Assembly: GCA_029948255.1 (NCBI GenBank)
Contig: JALIZF010001477.1
Span: forward strand, 248,001 to 312,000
Length of the DNA stretch: 64,000 nucleotides
Source of the DNA: Telmatactis stephensoni
Lineage: Eukaryota; Cnidaria; Anthozoa; Actiniaria; Isophelliidae
Direction of reading: 5' to 3'
The notes under the pieces were generated by a model. That model was given only the letters and a program-made list of their open reading frames with translations, made no database searches and was not told where the DNA came from. Positions 38,501 through 50,500 of the stretch are shown here, one piece after another. The position numbers and the translations under genes were made by a program. Every line of letters starts with the position of its first letter. Within the stretch, counting starts at the first letter, position 1.

Positions 38501-41500
38501 AAATGACTTTACGATGAATTTATATATGTGTCTTAGGTTTTTAAAACCCTTTGTTACAAGTCACAAACGTACAAACAAGTCCATTTTGTGGAGACCAAAC
38601 TAGTCTCCACAAAATGGACTTGTTTGTACGTTTGTGACTTGTAACAAAGGGTTTTAAAAACCTAAGACACATATATAAAAAAATTGTTATTCTGGTTTTT
38701 CATATTTCGTATGGCATTGACAAGTAAGAGAATTGTGTTGTAAACGTTTTAGTAAAAAAAGTTTGACATTTTTTCAAAATATGGGGTATTTATGATTTTT
38801 TCTTTGGGCCTCTAGAATAGGCAGATTTTGCAACATTTGATGGCGTGTAACTCATTAATATACACGGTGACCCCAATTTTTTTCCTTGGATTCTAGCTCC
38901 CTATGATGGGTTCTTTGATACCCATGTGGTTTTTGGCCAAAAAAATTACCTTGCCATTAGTAGGCACCAACCTTAAGAGCGTGCGCGAGGCCAAATACGG
39001 GTTATATGATAAATATATCTCAGTTTCTATGTTGTCATTTAAGATTAGATATAGCTATATGTTCTGATGTGACCCCCGCCTCCAAATAGACAATTAAAAA
39101 ACACGGACGATATAGAGTTCTAGATTGCGAGCAAACAGCAACAAACGGTAATTATACTGCATGGCCAGCTTGGGAAGTGGGGGAGGGAGAAAGGAAGGGA
39201 GAGTCTGACCTTTCCCTCACAGACAGATCCGGACACACAGGCTTCAATTTAAGCTATTTTTCGGCATTTCAGATCAAGCATCATTCCTTGAAAATTATTT
39301 AATTGTTCAGAAATAACACTTGATAAGAGCCATGAAAATGATTCATGGAAGTAACACAGGGTCTGTAAATGCACTTCACCCACAAGTCTATTGAGTATGT
39401 CTCCTGCAATGATACGATCCTCATGCTTAGGCCTATTCCGGGCCCTAAAATCACCTAAAATCGCCTACGATCGCCCAAAATTACGGCGATTTTAGGGCCC
39501 GGAGTAGGCCTATGCTTCTGTAGAGTACATTAGCGTATCTATCATTACGGATTACGGATTATAGATCATTACGGTCATAGAGCAGTTTTCGGAAGACACT
39601 TAGATCACACTTGCCGAAACCAGCAAATATGCGATTATTGGCTACTTCACACAAAGCCTTCTTTGTCTATACTAAGAAATGATTCCCAGTGGGATTCTAA
39701 TTGATGGATGTCATTTAGTACGTGTCTTCCGCAGCTTTCGTATCACCGGTGAACATAGCACCGTGCTGTGACCGTGCCAATGCCGCGATGTCTACACGAA
39801 CATTCACCTTGCCATAGAACGTCCCGTCTCAAAGTCAACTGGGTTTGTTTGATGCGTTTTTCAAGAGTCGCACTTTGCTATTGGATTTTCCCCCGGTTGA
39901 TTGTCCATTTTTTTCTCGCCATTTTTCCTCATCCATGAAAAATCCTGTGAATCAAGTGTTATGTGCGGAAAACATTCTATTGGTGATAATGAGTGCAGCG
40001 TCACTGAAAAAGCACCTCTATATCTATCCGTGTGTTCGCTTGCTTGTTTGGCCTATATTGGTATTTGATATATCACCCTGTGGATGTATAGAAGTTTGAT
40101 AAGGCTAGCGCATGCTCAATAGTTTGTGTTATGTTTCAGCTGCTGTGTTGGTGAGCGCCGTACACACCCTAACTATCACAGTCCTGACCAGTACAAGTCA
40201 CGTGAATGATGCTATCAGACAAGGAGATGACGTCACATTGAACTGTTCAGTGAGGTCAGAAGGTGTTGTGGACAGACTGGTTTGGCTAAAGGACGATCTT
40301 CCAATCACCAACAATGTTACATACGACATGGACTCAGAGGGAATGGTCTTGTCTTCTAGCTTATATCTAGCAAGTGTTACAGCCAGCAAGACAAATGGAA
40401 AATACAAGTGTCAATCATGGAAAAGTAACAGCACTCAAAGCAAAGCGTACCAGCTTCGTGTTGACGGTAATTGAACTTTGCTTATCATTTGTCTATAGGC
40501 TGTGTATAGCCTGGGGGAGGGAAAAGGAAGTGGGATGGGGATGAAAAGAAAGGAGGGGAGAGCGAAAAGTCCTTGGCTAACTCTACTCATCTCGTTCCCC
40601 TCCCCTTCCCCCTTCCCTAGAGGGTTGCTACACAGGCCTATAATATATCTAAAAATTATCCTATCCATAGCAATGACTTCTTGATTGTTTCAGAGCCGCA
40701 AAAGGGGATGGAAAGAAAGGGGGAGGAGAAAGGAAGTGGGAGGGGGAAGGAAGGGGGGAAGGAAAGAAGGGAGGAGAGAGAGGGAAGTCCTTAGCTAACC
40801 TTTCCCCTTTCCTCCTCCGACTTTCAAGCGAGTTACCTTCCCTCCCCTTCTCCCCTCCCTAAAGGGCCGCTACACAGGCTTTTAATATATCTATAAATTA
40901 TTCTATCCGTAACAATGACCTCTTGATTGTTTCAGAGCCACCAAAGCTTAAAAAGTGGCCGGGTAACCACTTTGTACACGAGGGAGATCGACCAGCCATG
41001 AAATGCCAAGTGCTGTCAGGCTGGCCATTGCCTGATTTACAATGGTTGTCACCATTAGGCAAAGTCATTATGGAGAAACAACATACTAATGAATGCACGG
41101 TTGTCCTTGAGACTGCAAAAATAACAGATGACAAAGCACACTATGAATTAACAAATTACGTTTGTAAGGCAAAGAACAGAGTTGGAGAAGACCATTTGAA
41201 AATGAAACTCATTATTCAGAGTAAGTGGAAATGCTAGCGGTACATATGACACTCAAACTTAAAAGATAAAAAAGCAAACAAACAAAAGATGATGGTGGTG
41301 ATAATATTATCAAGATAATGATAATAATATTTAAAGATAAAGTTTAGCGATAAAAGTTTTGTTGACGACGTTTTGATGTTACTTAATGCCATTATCAAGT
41401 CAAAGGTTCTTGAAACTAATCGAAGTTATGTTACACAAGGGTTGAATATATTAAAAGGAAACAATACTGAACGTGTCAAACAAAAAGTTTGGCACGGGCA

Positions 41501-44500
41501 GAATCCGATTGAACATTTAAGCTTGTCTGAATTTTCTGAATGAATAGCATCTCGTGAATTAAGACAAACTTGCTCTTGCATTTCTTGAGTACTTTATTGC
41601 TTAACTTTACCTTTAATGTTTAAACAAAAATCTGCTTATCCGAATAATAATAATAATAGTGATTAAAATCACTATTTATACTTTATTTATATTTTGATAC
41701 TCTTCTATCGTCATCATCATTATCATCATCTTTACCAATGCCAGCATTTCGCTATTATTATTATTATTATTCGGATAAGCAGATTTTTTAAAATACTGCG
41801 TAAACTCAGCTTCTTAAAAACATGTCAAACTTAAAAGAGAAATTTCCGGAAAGAGATTCGAAAAAATACACACAAAAAAGTAATAACTTAACCTTTTCTT
41901 TTCCAGGACTTCCAATATATGATCCTCCTAAGATCATTTCAACGCCAAACAGGACAATTGAAGGTTACCAAGGCAAGAATGTTACATTTGAAATCCGAAC
42001 CAAGTTCACAGACGAATCTAGTGTGGCATATCAATGGTATTTTGGTCGAAAAATATTGTATTCAAGTTCCAAGTATGACATATCTTACCCACAGTTTAAA
42101 GATCACAAAGCTGTCTTTAGAATGACTATCAATAATGTGAGCCAAGAAGATGCTGGGATATACAAATTCCAAGTACAAACAGACAATTCACCCGAAGGTC
42201 TCGACTACATTAAACTTGTCGTCGTACAACCAGGTGATTACTAAGGGACGGGATTGTGGGTACTACAGAAATTATACACCACAATGGCTTGTAATACACA
42301 TTTTATTCTCCAGTAACTCTTTTCTTTCACTTTCTTCTACTTTTCTCAAAGTAATACGTTTTTTAACAAGTGCCTTAGGGGGAGGAATTGGGGAAGGTTT
42401 TGGGTGGGGAGTTGAGTTCCCACAAGTACCATGAACGGCTGGGAGAAGGTCAAACTAGGTGTTTTAGATATAGTATGGACATAAATAGAACTAATGCATG
42501 GGTTGTGATCAATTATTGCTGGGTTTTTATCCTCCCTGGAGAATAAAAAGAAAAACGAGGGATAGCTACGTAACATTGAGCGCTAATGAGAAATCTTTTG
42601 TTGAAGTTCGTCCAAGATGGCTGCCGTGACGCCATATGCAACCCAGTAATTCTTCGTATAAAAGGGACTATTCCAACAAAGAACAGGCTCGTAACATGGT
42701 GTATGGGATCAGGGATCAAGCTCCAAATTATGGCCAGGATCAGGGATCAGAGGCCAGGGCTGAGGGATCAAATGGGTGGGATCGAGGATCAGGGACATTT
42801 GGTCAGGATCAGGGATCAGCTCAGTTTTTTGCACCAAGGATCAGGGATCAAAACTTTCTAAAATATGGGCTCAGGAATCAAAATTTCCGTAAAAACCCGG
42901 GATCAGTGAGACGAAAATATACCATGTTACGAGCCTGAAATGAAATGATAAATTCTCCGGCCTCATATTCCTAGCTCCCGCTGATCAAAAAGAATGAAAA
43001 GCCTCTCAAGGCGATGGATCTACTGGTCAGACACCTCTGAAAATCGTTTTTGTTTTCTTTTCTATAAATCAAACCAGCAGTTTATGACCTCAACGCTCTA
43101 CGTCATAGAGTACAGTTTCTAGGTTCAGATTCTTCAATCACGCTTCAATGTCAAGGGAAATCCCCTTATCGACAGTCTAAACCCAAATGGTTATTTCGTG
43201 GCGTCCAGCTGAACTCCACCAAACAGTCTAAGTACGATATCAATATATCCTACCAGAATAAGTTCAAATCTTCATTTCGATTCACTCTGAGGATTAACAA
43301 TCCTGGTTCCAAGGACGTTGGGTGGTATACCTGTTCCATGACAACAAATAAAGGCCAAGCTGTTGAAGCAAGGATTAATCTTCAAGGTAAACTGAAACAG
43401 GATACTTCCGATAAAGCGAACATTCAACTGAAATATATAATGTTCGAGTTATTGGAATTCCGTTATCCGGGAAGTTCGAGTTATCGGGGATTCGAGTTAT
43501 CAGGAGTTAGGGTTATCCGGGTTTGAGTTATATAGCGAATTATCGTGACCTCTCGGGTTATAGGAGTAGATATGGAATGACAGTACTGCGTCACCCAGAG
43601 CTCCGGAGCATCGGAAGCAACAAATGAATTATTCCGGAGCAGCCGACAAACAAAAGAAATTCTTTGCGGAGCAAAATTAATTATTCCGGAGCAGTTGACA
43701 AACAAAAGAAATTCTTTCCAGTGCGTCCGAGGAACTAATGAATTACTGGGAACACTCCGTTGCGCAGCAACCGAACAACTTTTTCGGAGTTTCAACAAAA
43801 GAACGAGTTGGCACGCGCCACGCTTAAGCGTCTATTGTGTTCGATTCAACCACCTGCAAAAGGTATTGTTTACAATTCCTGGCTCTTTTTAGAATAGACA
43901 AAAGTTTAGTTAAGCAAGCGAATAGACCATTCAATAGTTGAGAGCGTGACGGCTTTTGTTCATGAAACGGCCACCTGTAGAGCTATTGTGTTTATCAGTT
44001 TCAATACCCAAAATAAACTTCGACATGTATTTGATTCAATGTCTCAAAATAAAGCAACTGTCAAACAAAACACGACGCAACCATTCGTATGCTATTGACT
44101 ATTTATTCTACTGCTTCTAGTAACCATGGAAACCATCTTTCGAGCTGGTCCACAGGGATCCCAAACAAGATCAAATGTTATTTTATTAAGTACAACAAAT
44201 ACTGTCTTCAGTTCCCTCTAGCTTTAATTTGTTTTCGAAAAAGAGAGTCTCTCCAGCCGGATTCGAACCGACGGCCTCAGGAACTACAATCCTGCGCTCT
44301 AACCGACTGAGCTATGAAGAGAGTACACGTAGAGGATAGTATATTTTGACCATTTATTCTCGGCCTTAACGAAATTTAGAACCACTCTGTAAGGAACAAA
44401 TCAGTCTCAAAGTCATTCCTTTTATTCAAGTAATCGATTTTACAATTCACTTGATTCTTCTTGGTGGTCGTCCACGAGTTTTAATTTCTTGGTTTTTAGG

Positions 44501-47500
44501 GACTGTTGGTGTACAGCGTTACAGTCTGTACAGCGACAAAATTTAACTTTAGTGGTCTGAGCATTGGCTGGAAAGACGTGCGTACAAACATCACACTCGA
44601 TGTATTCGTTTTCGCGACAGTAATATGCTTCACGCCACAAACAGCAAGGGCATTCAACCACCGGAATGGAGTAAAACTTCACAAAGTCACGGCAAACGTG
44701 ACACTCTCTGGGTTCCTCATCCGATTCGGAAAGCTCCGGTTCGGAACTCACCTCTGGCTCTAAGCTTTCACCAACACTTTCAGCGTCCGACTCGAAACTT
44801 TCTCTTTCAGAGGATTCGTCACTAGTTTCACTGTCTGCTTCGTCCTCTTCCGGTTGCCTAGCAACCAGATGCGCCAGCAACGTCTTATTACGGATCAGTT
44901 TCTTGTCAATACCGATCTCCGATAATCCTTGAGTGAACGTTTTCAACCCACGAGGTACTTTGACTTCAAGATTGAAAGGTAACATGGCATACTCGATAAG
45001 CTCTGCCATGCTGGTCACGGGAATTCTTCGTTCGTGATACAGCATCTCCCCATGGGAATTCCAGTATAAAATACTTTTTGAAGCCGCCAGAGTATGAAGA
45101 AACGCTAGAGCCTTATCTTCTGGAATACTCTGGGAGAGTTCCTGTAGAATTTCTTCAATATCTTCCTTGTCCCACAAGTCCCGTTCTGCGTCAACACTTC
45201 CGTCATGAGAATATTCAGAACTGCGTTCAGTGTCAGTGGAATCGCTACGTGCTCTTTTCATGTTGCTCCCTCGAAGGATCAACGTCAAAATGAGCTTCTT
45301 CTTTCTAGACACAAATACTTATAACAAAAACAGGCTTAAAGCTGCCATCAGGGGTGACATGACATCGGATACAAAACCATCGCCCCGCTGAGCAAGAATT
45401 TGTTTTTTGGTTTTGAAAGGAACGGATGGATTGGCTAATTTACGTATGTCGTCCACGTGCTTTCTTAGTCTTTCTTTGCATTGTGTGTATCCTTCATGGG
45501 GATCAGGCCTCTCGATAAATTCGAGCAAACTTCACAAATGGCATGAACCTGTTCTGGACTAGCGGTAGTCAGCAAAAGCCTTCTTTGGTGAGGAAAACAA
45601 TTGGTTAAATGACACAAATAGCCAAAATTTTCTCTTAGCAAGTGGCTCATGTTGTCTGCACAGCCGATTGCATCAAATGAAAGGACGGCAGAAAAACATT
45701 CCTATTTATCCCTTTTTCCATTGTCAACTAAAGGCAGTTGGAATTCTATCATTTGAAGGATATGATCTACACTAGAATCTAGTTCCCTAGCTAGAATCTA
45801 CACTAGAATCTAGTAGAATCTAGTATCTACACTAGAATCTAGTAGAATCTAGTATCTAGCTAGAATCTAGTAGAATCTAGTATCTAGCTAGAATCTAGTA
45901 TCTAGTAGAATCTAGTATCTAGCTAGAATCTAGAATCTAGCTATAATCTAGTAGAATCTAGAATCTAGCTAGAATCTAGTAGAATCTAGTATCTAGTAGA
46001 ATCTAGAATCTAGCTAGAATCTACACTAGACTATATTAAAATCTAGTAACTAGCTATAATCTAGTAGAATCTAGCTTGAATCTAGTAGAATCTAGTATCT
46101 AGCTAGAATCTAGTATCTAGCTAGAATCTAGTAGAATCTAGTATCTAGTAGAATCTACACTAGATAGAATGTTAAATCTATTCTATTCAGATTTAGGTCA
46201 TAGCCCATAAATAGCGTTTCCTTCAAGAATGGGTCTCATTCTTCAAAAGACGTGAGATGGTGCGGATGTGTCCTATATGCGGCAAGCCGCAACAAAACAT
46301 ATACACTCATTTAAGTAGAACTCATAAGTTGGACAATTCGCAGCGGACGTATTGGCTTGGTCAGGAAAAATGCACAAAATGGGGTCAGCGGTTTACTCCC
46401 TATCCCCAGACGAAGCCTGTGGAAACCAAATGTGACCGCTTTCGGCTACTTCATCCCTTCACGGCCTTAGTGGCTGGAATAACCGGCTCTGGAAAGACGG
46501 TCTGGGTTCAGAACCTTCTTGAGCATGGAGCTCAAGTCATTCATCCCCCGCCCCAACGTATTGTATGGAGTTATTCCCAGTGGCAACTGGCCTACGACCA
46601 GATGCTCAAAACGGTACCTGGGATCGAGTTTGTCAAAGGAATACCTCATGACCTCGACGAAGATTGGTACTTTGACCCCAAGATCAACAATGTGATGGTC
46701 ATCGATGACCAAATGACCGAGACCTCCAACGACAAACGAATCCTGAATTTGTTTACAAAGGGTTCCCATCACCGAAATCTCAGTGTCGTGTTCCTCTTGC
46801 AAAATGTTTATTTTCAAGGCAAGATCATGCGCACCTTGAGTCTGAATGCATCGTACCTCGTCTTGTTTAAAAACCCCAGAGACAAATTGCAGATGATGAC
46901 GTTAGGAAAACAAATGTACCCAGGAAAGACGGAACAGTTTGTTCAAAAGTACGAGACCACCGTTTAGCGGTCGTACGGCTACCTGTTCGTCGATCTCAAA
47001 CCCAACACCAGGGAGGAGTGTCGATTGCGTACGAATGTTCTCCCGAACGACGCCCACCTATCGCAGACTGGAGGCCAAACAGATTCGATGAAGACCATGG
47101 CTAACTATTTTGAGCGTCAGGGGTACTTACAGTCACCCGTTCTTAAAGTCATGCAGGAATTGGCAGAACAGATGGACACTATTTTGAATGACCCTTCCCT
47201 ACCTCCGGAGGTGAAAATCAAACAATATGAGCCGCTGTTGACTCGTTACCTCGTCCATCAACAGCAACTCTCCAATAACGATTTCACGATACCGAGACAG
47301 GAACCAACCGTACCAACCATATCTGTTCAGAGTCAGCCTCCTAACGTGACGACCTCAGAAAACGTCTCTACAGCAACTCTGCCTAGTGACAGTGGTATTC
47401 CCACAGCAACACCGAAAGAACCCTCCTTTCTTCAACGTCTGACATCCAAAGTTAGAACGCCTTTTAAAACTGCTAGTTCACAGGAAATACCGTCGACCCC

Positions 47501-50500
47501 ATTAAAAGCTCCCTCGGATCAACCCACTCTTTTTACTCCTCTGTCGAGTGCAGTCCCAGGAGAGTTTCCACCTACTCCCCCATCGAGCCAAGAAAAACCT
47601 CTCAGGTGGATACGTTACCAAGATGAGCACAAGTACAGAGGACAGGTATTCCAACCCTCAAGACGTTCAGAACTATTGAGAGCCGTGATTAAATCTATTC
47701 CTGGCTGGGAAAAACATTAAGAAATTGAGTGTAACTTAAGATAATATATTAAAGCCAGAGGGAACTGAAAACAGTATTTGTTGTACTTAATAAAATAACA
47801 TTTGATCTTGTTTGGGATCCCTGTGGACCAGCTCGAAAGATGGTTTCCATGGTTACTAGAAGCAGTAGAATAAATAGTCAATAGCATACGAATGGTTGCG
47901 TCGTGTTTTGTTTGACAGTTGCTTTATTTTGAGACATTGAATCAAATACATGTCGAAGTTTATTTTGGGTATTGAAACTGATAAACACAATAGCTCTACA
48001 GGTGGCCGTTTCATGAACAAAAGCCGTCACGCTCTCAACTATTGAATGTCTATTCGCTTGCTTAACTAAACTTTTGTCTATTCTAAAAAGAGCCAGGAAT
48101 TGTAAACAATACCTTTTGCAGGTGGTTGAATCGAACACAATAGACGCTTAAGCGTGGCGCGTGCCAACTCGTTCTTTTGTTTGAAACTCCGAAAAAGTTG
48201 TTCGGTTGCTGCGCAACGGAGTGTTCCCAGTATTTCATTAGTTCCTCAGGACGCACCGGAAAGAATTTCTTTTGTTTGTCAACTGCTCCGGAATAATTAA
48301 TTTTGCTCCGCAAAGAATTTCTTTTGTTTGTCGGCTGCTCCGGAATAATTCATTTGTTGCTTCCGATGCTCCGGAGCTCTGGGTGACAGCAGTACTGTCA
48401 TTCCATATCTACTTATAGGGAGTTCAAACTATTAGGCGGAGATCACGAGGAGGAGTTCGTGTTATCGTGACCTCTCGAGTTATCGTGGGGAGCTCGAGTT
48501 ATCGAGAGTTCAAGTTATCCAGAGTTCGAATTATCTCTCAAGTTACAAGGAGTTCGTATTATCGGTGGTTCGAGTTATCGAGGGGTCGTATTAAATCTAT
48601 GGGACAAATCCGGCCAAAGGGGAAAATCGAGTTATTCCGAGCTTCGAGTTACCGTCAGTTTAATGTAGCACTCAGGCATCCACAAAGTTAAATGAATTCA
48701 TGCCAATGCATTTGTACTACGGTTGCTCAAAATCGTCTTATCAAATTACAGTCAGAGCTTCAGTCTGGGCGGGGAAAATTTTCTTCTGATCTGGAAGATT
48801 TTTACGAGAACGAAATGCAATGCATTCCCCTTTCCTCCTCTAAATGGCCTTAAAATGCAACCATACCATCCAAAAAGAATGCAATAGAACACTAAAATAC
48901 ATGTAAAAGATGTGAATTATTTTATTTTCGATAAATTTCTTTTTAACTATATTTGAATATATCGATCAAAGATTGGGCTACCTTTGTAACATCTAAGGGG
49001 CAGAAAACTCCCCTCCCCTCCTCCCCACCCCTTAATATGATTAATACCAAGATAAAATGGTGCATCTCTGTCATTCATCGAGCTAGGTCGTTTCTCTGAA
49101 TACAGTTTGTAAACAAACACTGGATTTCTTTCCGGCAAACTTTTTGTGGTGGAAAAAGCTTTAGGTTTAACTGCTCTTATATTTCTAGGCTCGGGTCCGG
49201 TTCTTGTTTTCGTCTCCCTTTCAGAATATTCCAAATATTTTGTTCCATCTACATTTTAAGAAGTTGAACGTCTCCCCACTTCATATGACGATGCTCGTCA
49301 CAACCTCTCAATCCAAAATTAATAGAGTTCATAAACCAGAGTCTGTTTTAGCAAGGCTTCAGCATTTGAAATTGCAAATAAGTTCTTTTCGTATAAAATG
49401 TTTACTTCTTTGTCGCTTATAGCTTCTGCTGCGTTTGGCTTGTTACCTTTGCCTCGAGCTTGCAGTGCTTGTCTCACTTGCTCAAACTCTTTATCTTTAA
49501 TAATTCTGACAGGATACTTCCAGGCTTTCAAGTGCCAATTAAAGCTACAAATTAGCCCTCTTAAGCTTGACGGCTTGAAATCTTCGCCATCGTTTCTTCT
49601 AACAGCAACTATAAATTCGCTGATATAACCATTAAGCTCTTCTCGTGCCATTTCCTCGATTCGTTTTTGCCTTCGAGAAACTCGGTCAACTAACATCTCT
49701 TCGTGTTTTCGAAAGAGTGTTTTTGTTTTTTTGCTCTTCAGTAAACCTGGCCATAGTTTTTTTTAGAGACACAAATCTTCTTGATTTTTCATGATCAGCC
49801 ATCCTCGTAAAACATCTTTTAGCTGTTATTTATAATGAGACAAAACTACCAACAGCTCGAGCTCACTTAAATTACTTTGTGAACAGAGAGAAAACTGCCA
49901 GTTTACCTTGACAGGTGCTTTATAATTGGACGAAACGCTTTTTTCACGTGTGAGAAAATCGTTTCGCCTTTCTGATTGGCTAGCAGTAGTCGCGAAATGG
50001 GTTTTCACACAAGTAAATTCCATCCGAAAATCTCAGTATGTATAAAATAAATGTAAATACTTTATTGACAGGCATATAGGACATACCAGATATCATGGCA
50101 TTCGTGTTTATTCGGAAAATATTTATCACACTCACGAACACTTTTACTGAGAGAGAAACCGTCCAATATTCATGCAAACAGTGAAACCCCCACGTATATG
50201 AATAACTAGACGCACACGTGCGTTCACTCGTGCCCCTGGAGCCCTTTTTAAGAGAGGCTCCAATGACCGGCCCCGTTCGTACTCTTCCCCGAGCCGTTTC
50301 AAGCATTCTTCACCATTCCGGGAAATAGCTAACCATAACATAATGACCTTTTTGTGCTTACTAGCTTTCATAAAGCCAGTAACGCACTATGTCATCGGGT
50401 ATGTAAGAGTGAGTGTAATTCGGATTTTGCCGAGGTTATTACGAAGTGTCATCTCGTGTCATCTCGGCGAAAAGTTATGCGAGACGGTTTAAGACGATTA

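Larger units (their letters stand above)
43565..48413. mobile_element. Non-autonomous Polinton/Maverick-type virus-like element, 4,849 bp
   Basis: Long terminal inverted repeats (43565 to ~44235 and ~47744 to 48413, about 670 bases, near identical) begin AG and end CT and are flanked by a perfect 6-bp duplication, TATAGG (43559-43564 and 48414-48419). Long repeats, AG...CT termini and 6-bp duplications are hallmarks of Polintons. Inside, left to right: tRNA-Tyr, a cysteine-rich acidic protein (minus), a small basic/hydrophobic protein (minus, frameshifted), a TAGAATCTAG minisatellite, and a packaging-type ATPase (plus, one internal stop). No DNA polymerase B, integrase, protease or capsid gene was found, so it would need help from a full element. 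Confidence 0.82.

Noticed and set aside
39845..40099. Possible first exon of the Ig-TIR gene directly upstream of Ig exon 1
   Set aside because: The visible donor (ATATTG|GTATTT) is phase 0, but the Ig exon needs phase 1; the exon at 31991 fits phase and signal peptide better.
42586..42938. Gly/Asp/Gln-rich frames (GIRDQ-type repeats)
   Set aside because: They are the core of the GATCAGGGATCA MITE; the same frames occur in the copy at 27277.
45770..46170. Regular short repeats that might suggest a CRISPR array
   Set aside because: Units are contiguous and degenerate without unique spacers, in a eukaryotic mobile element; it is a minisatellite.
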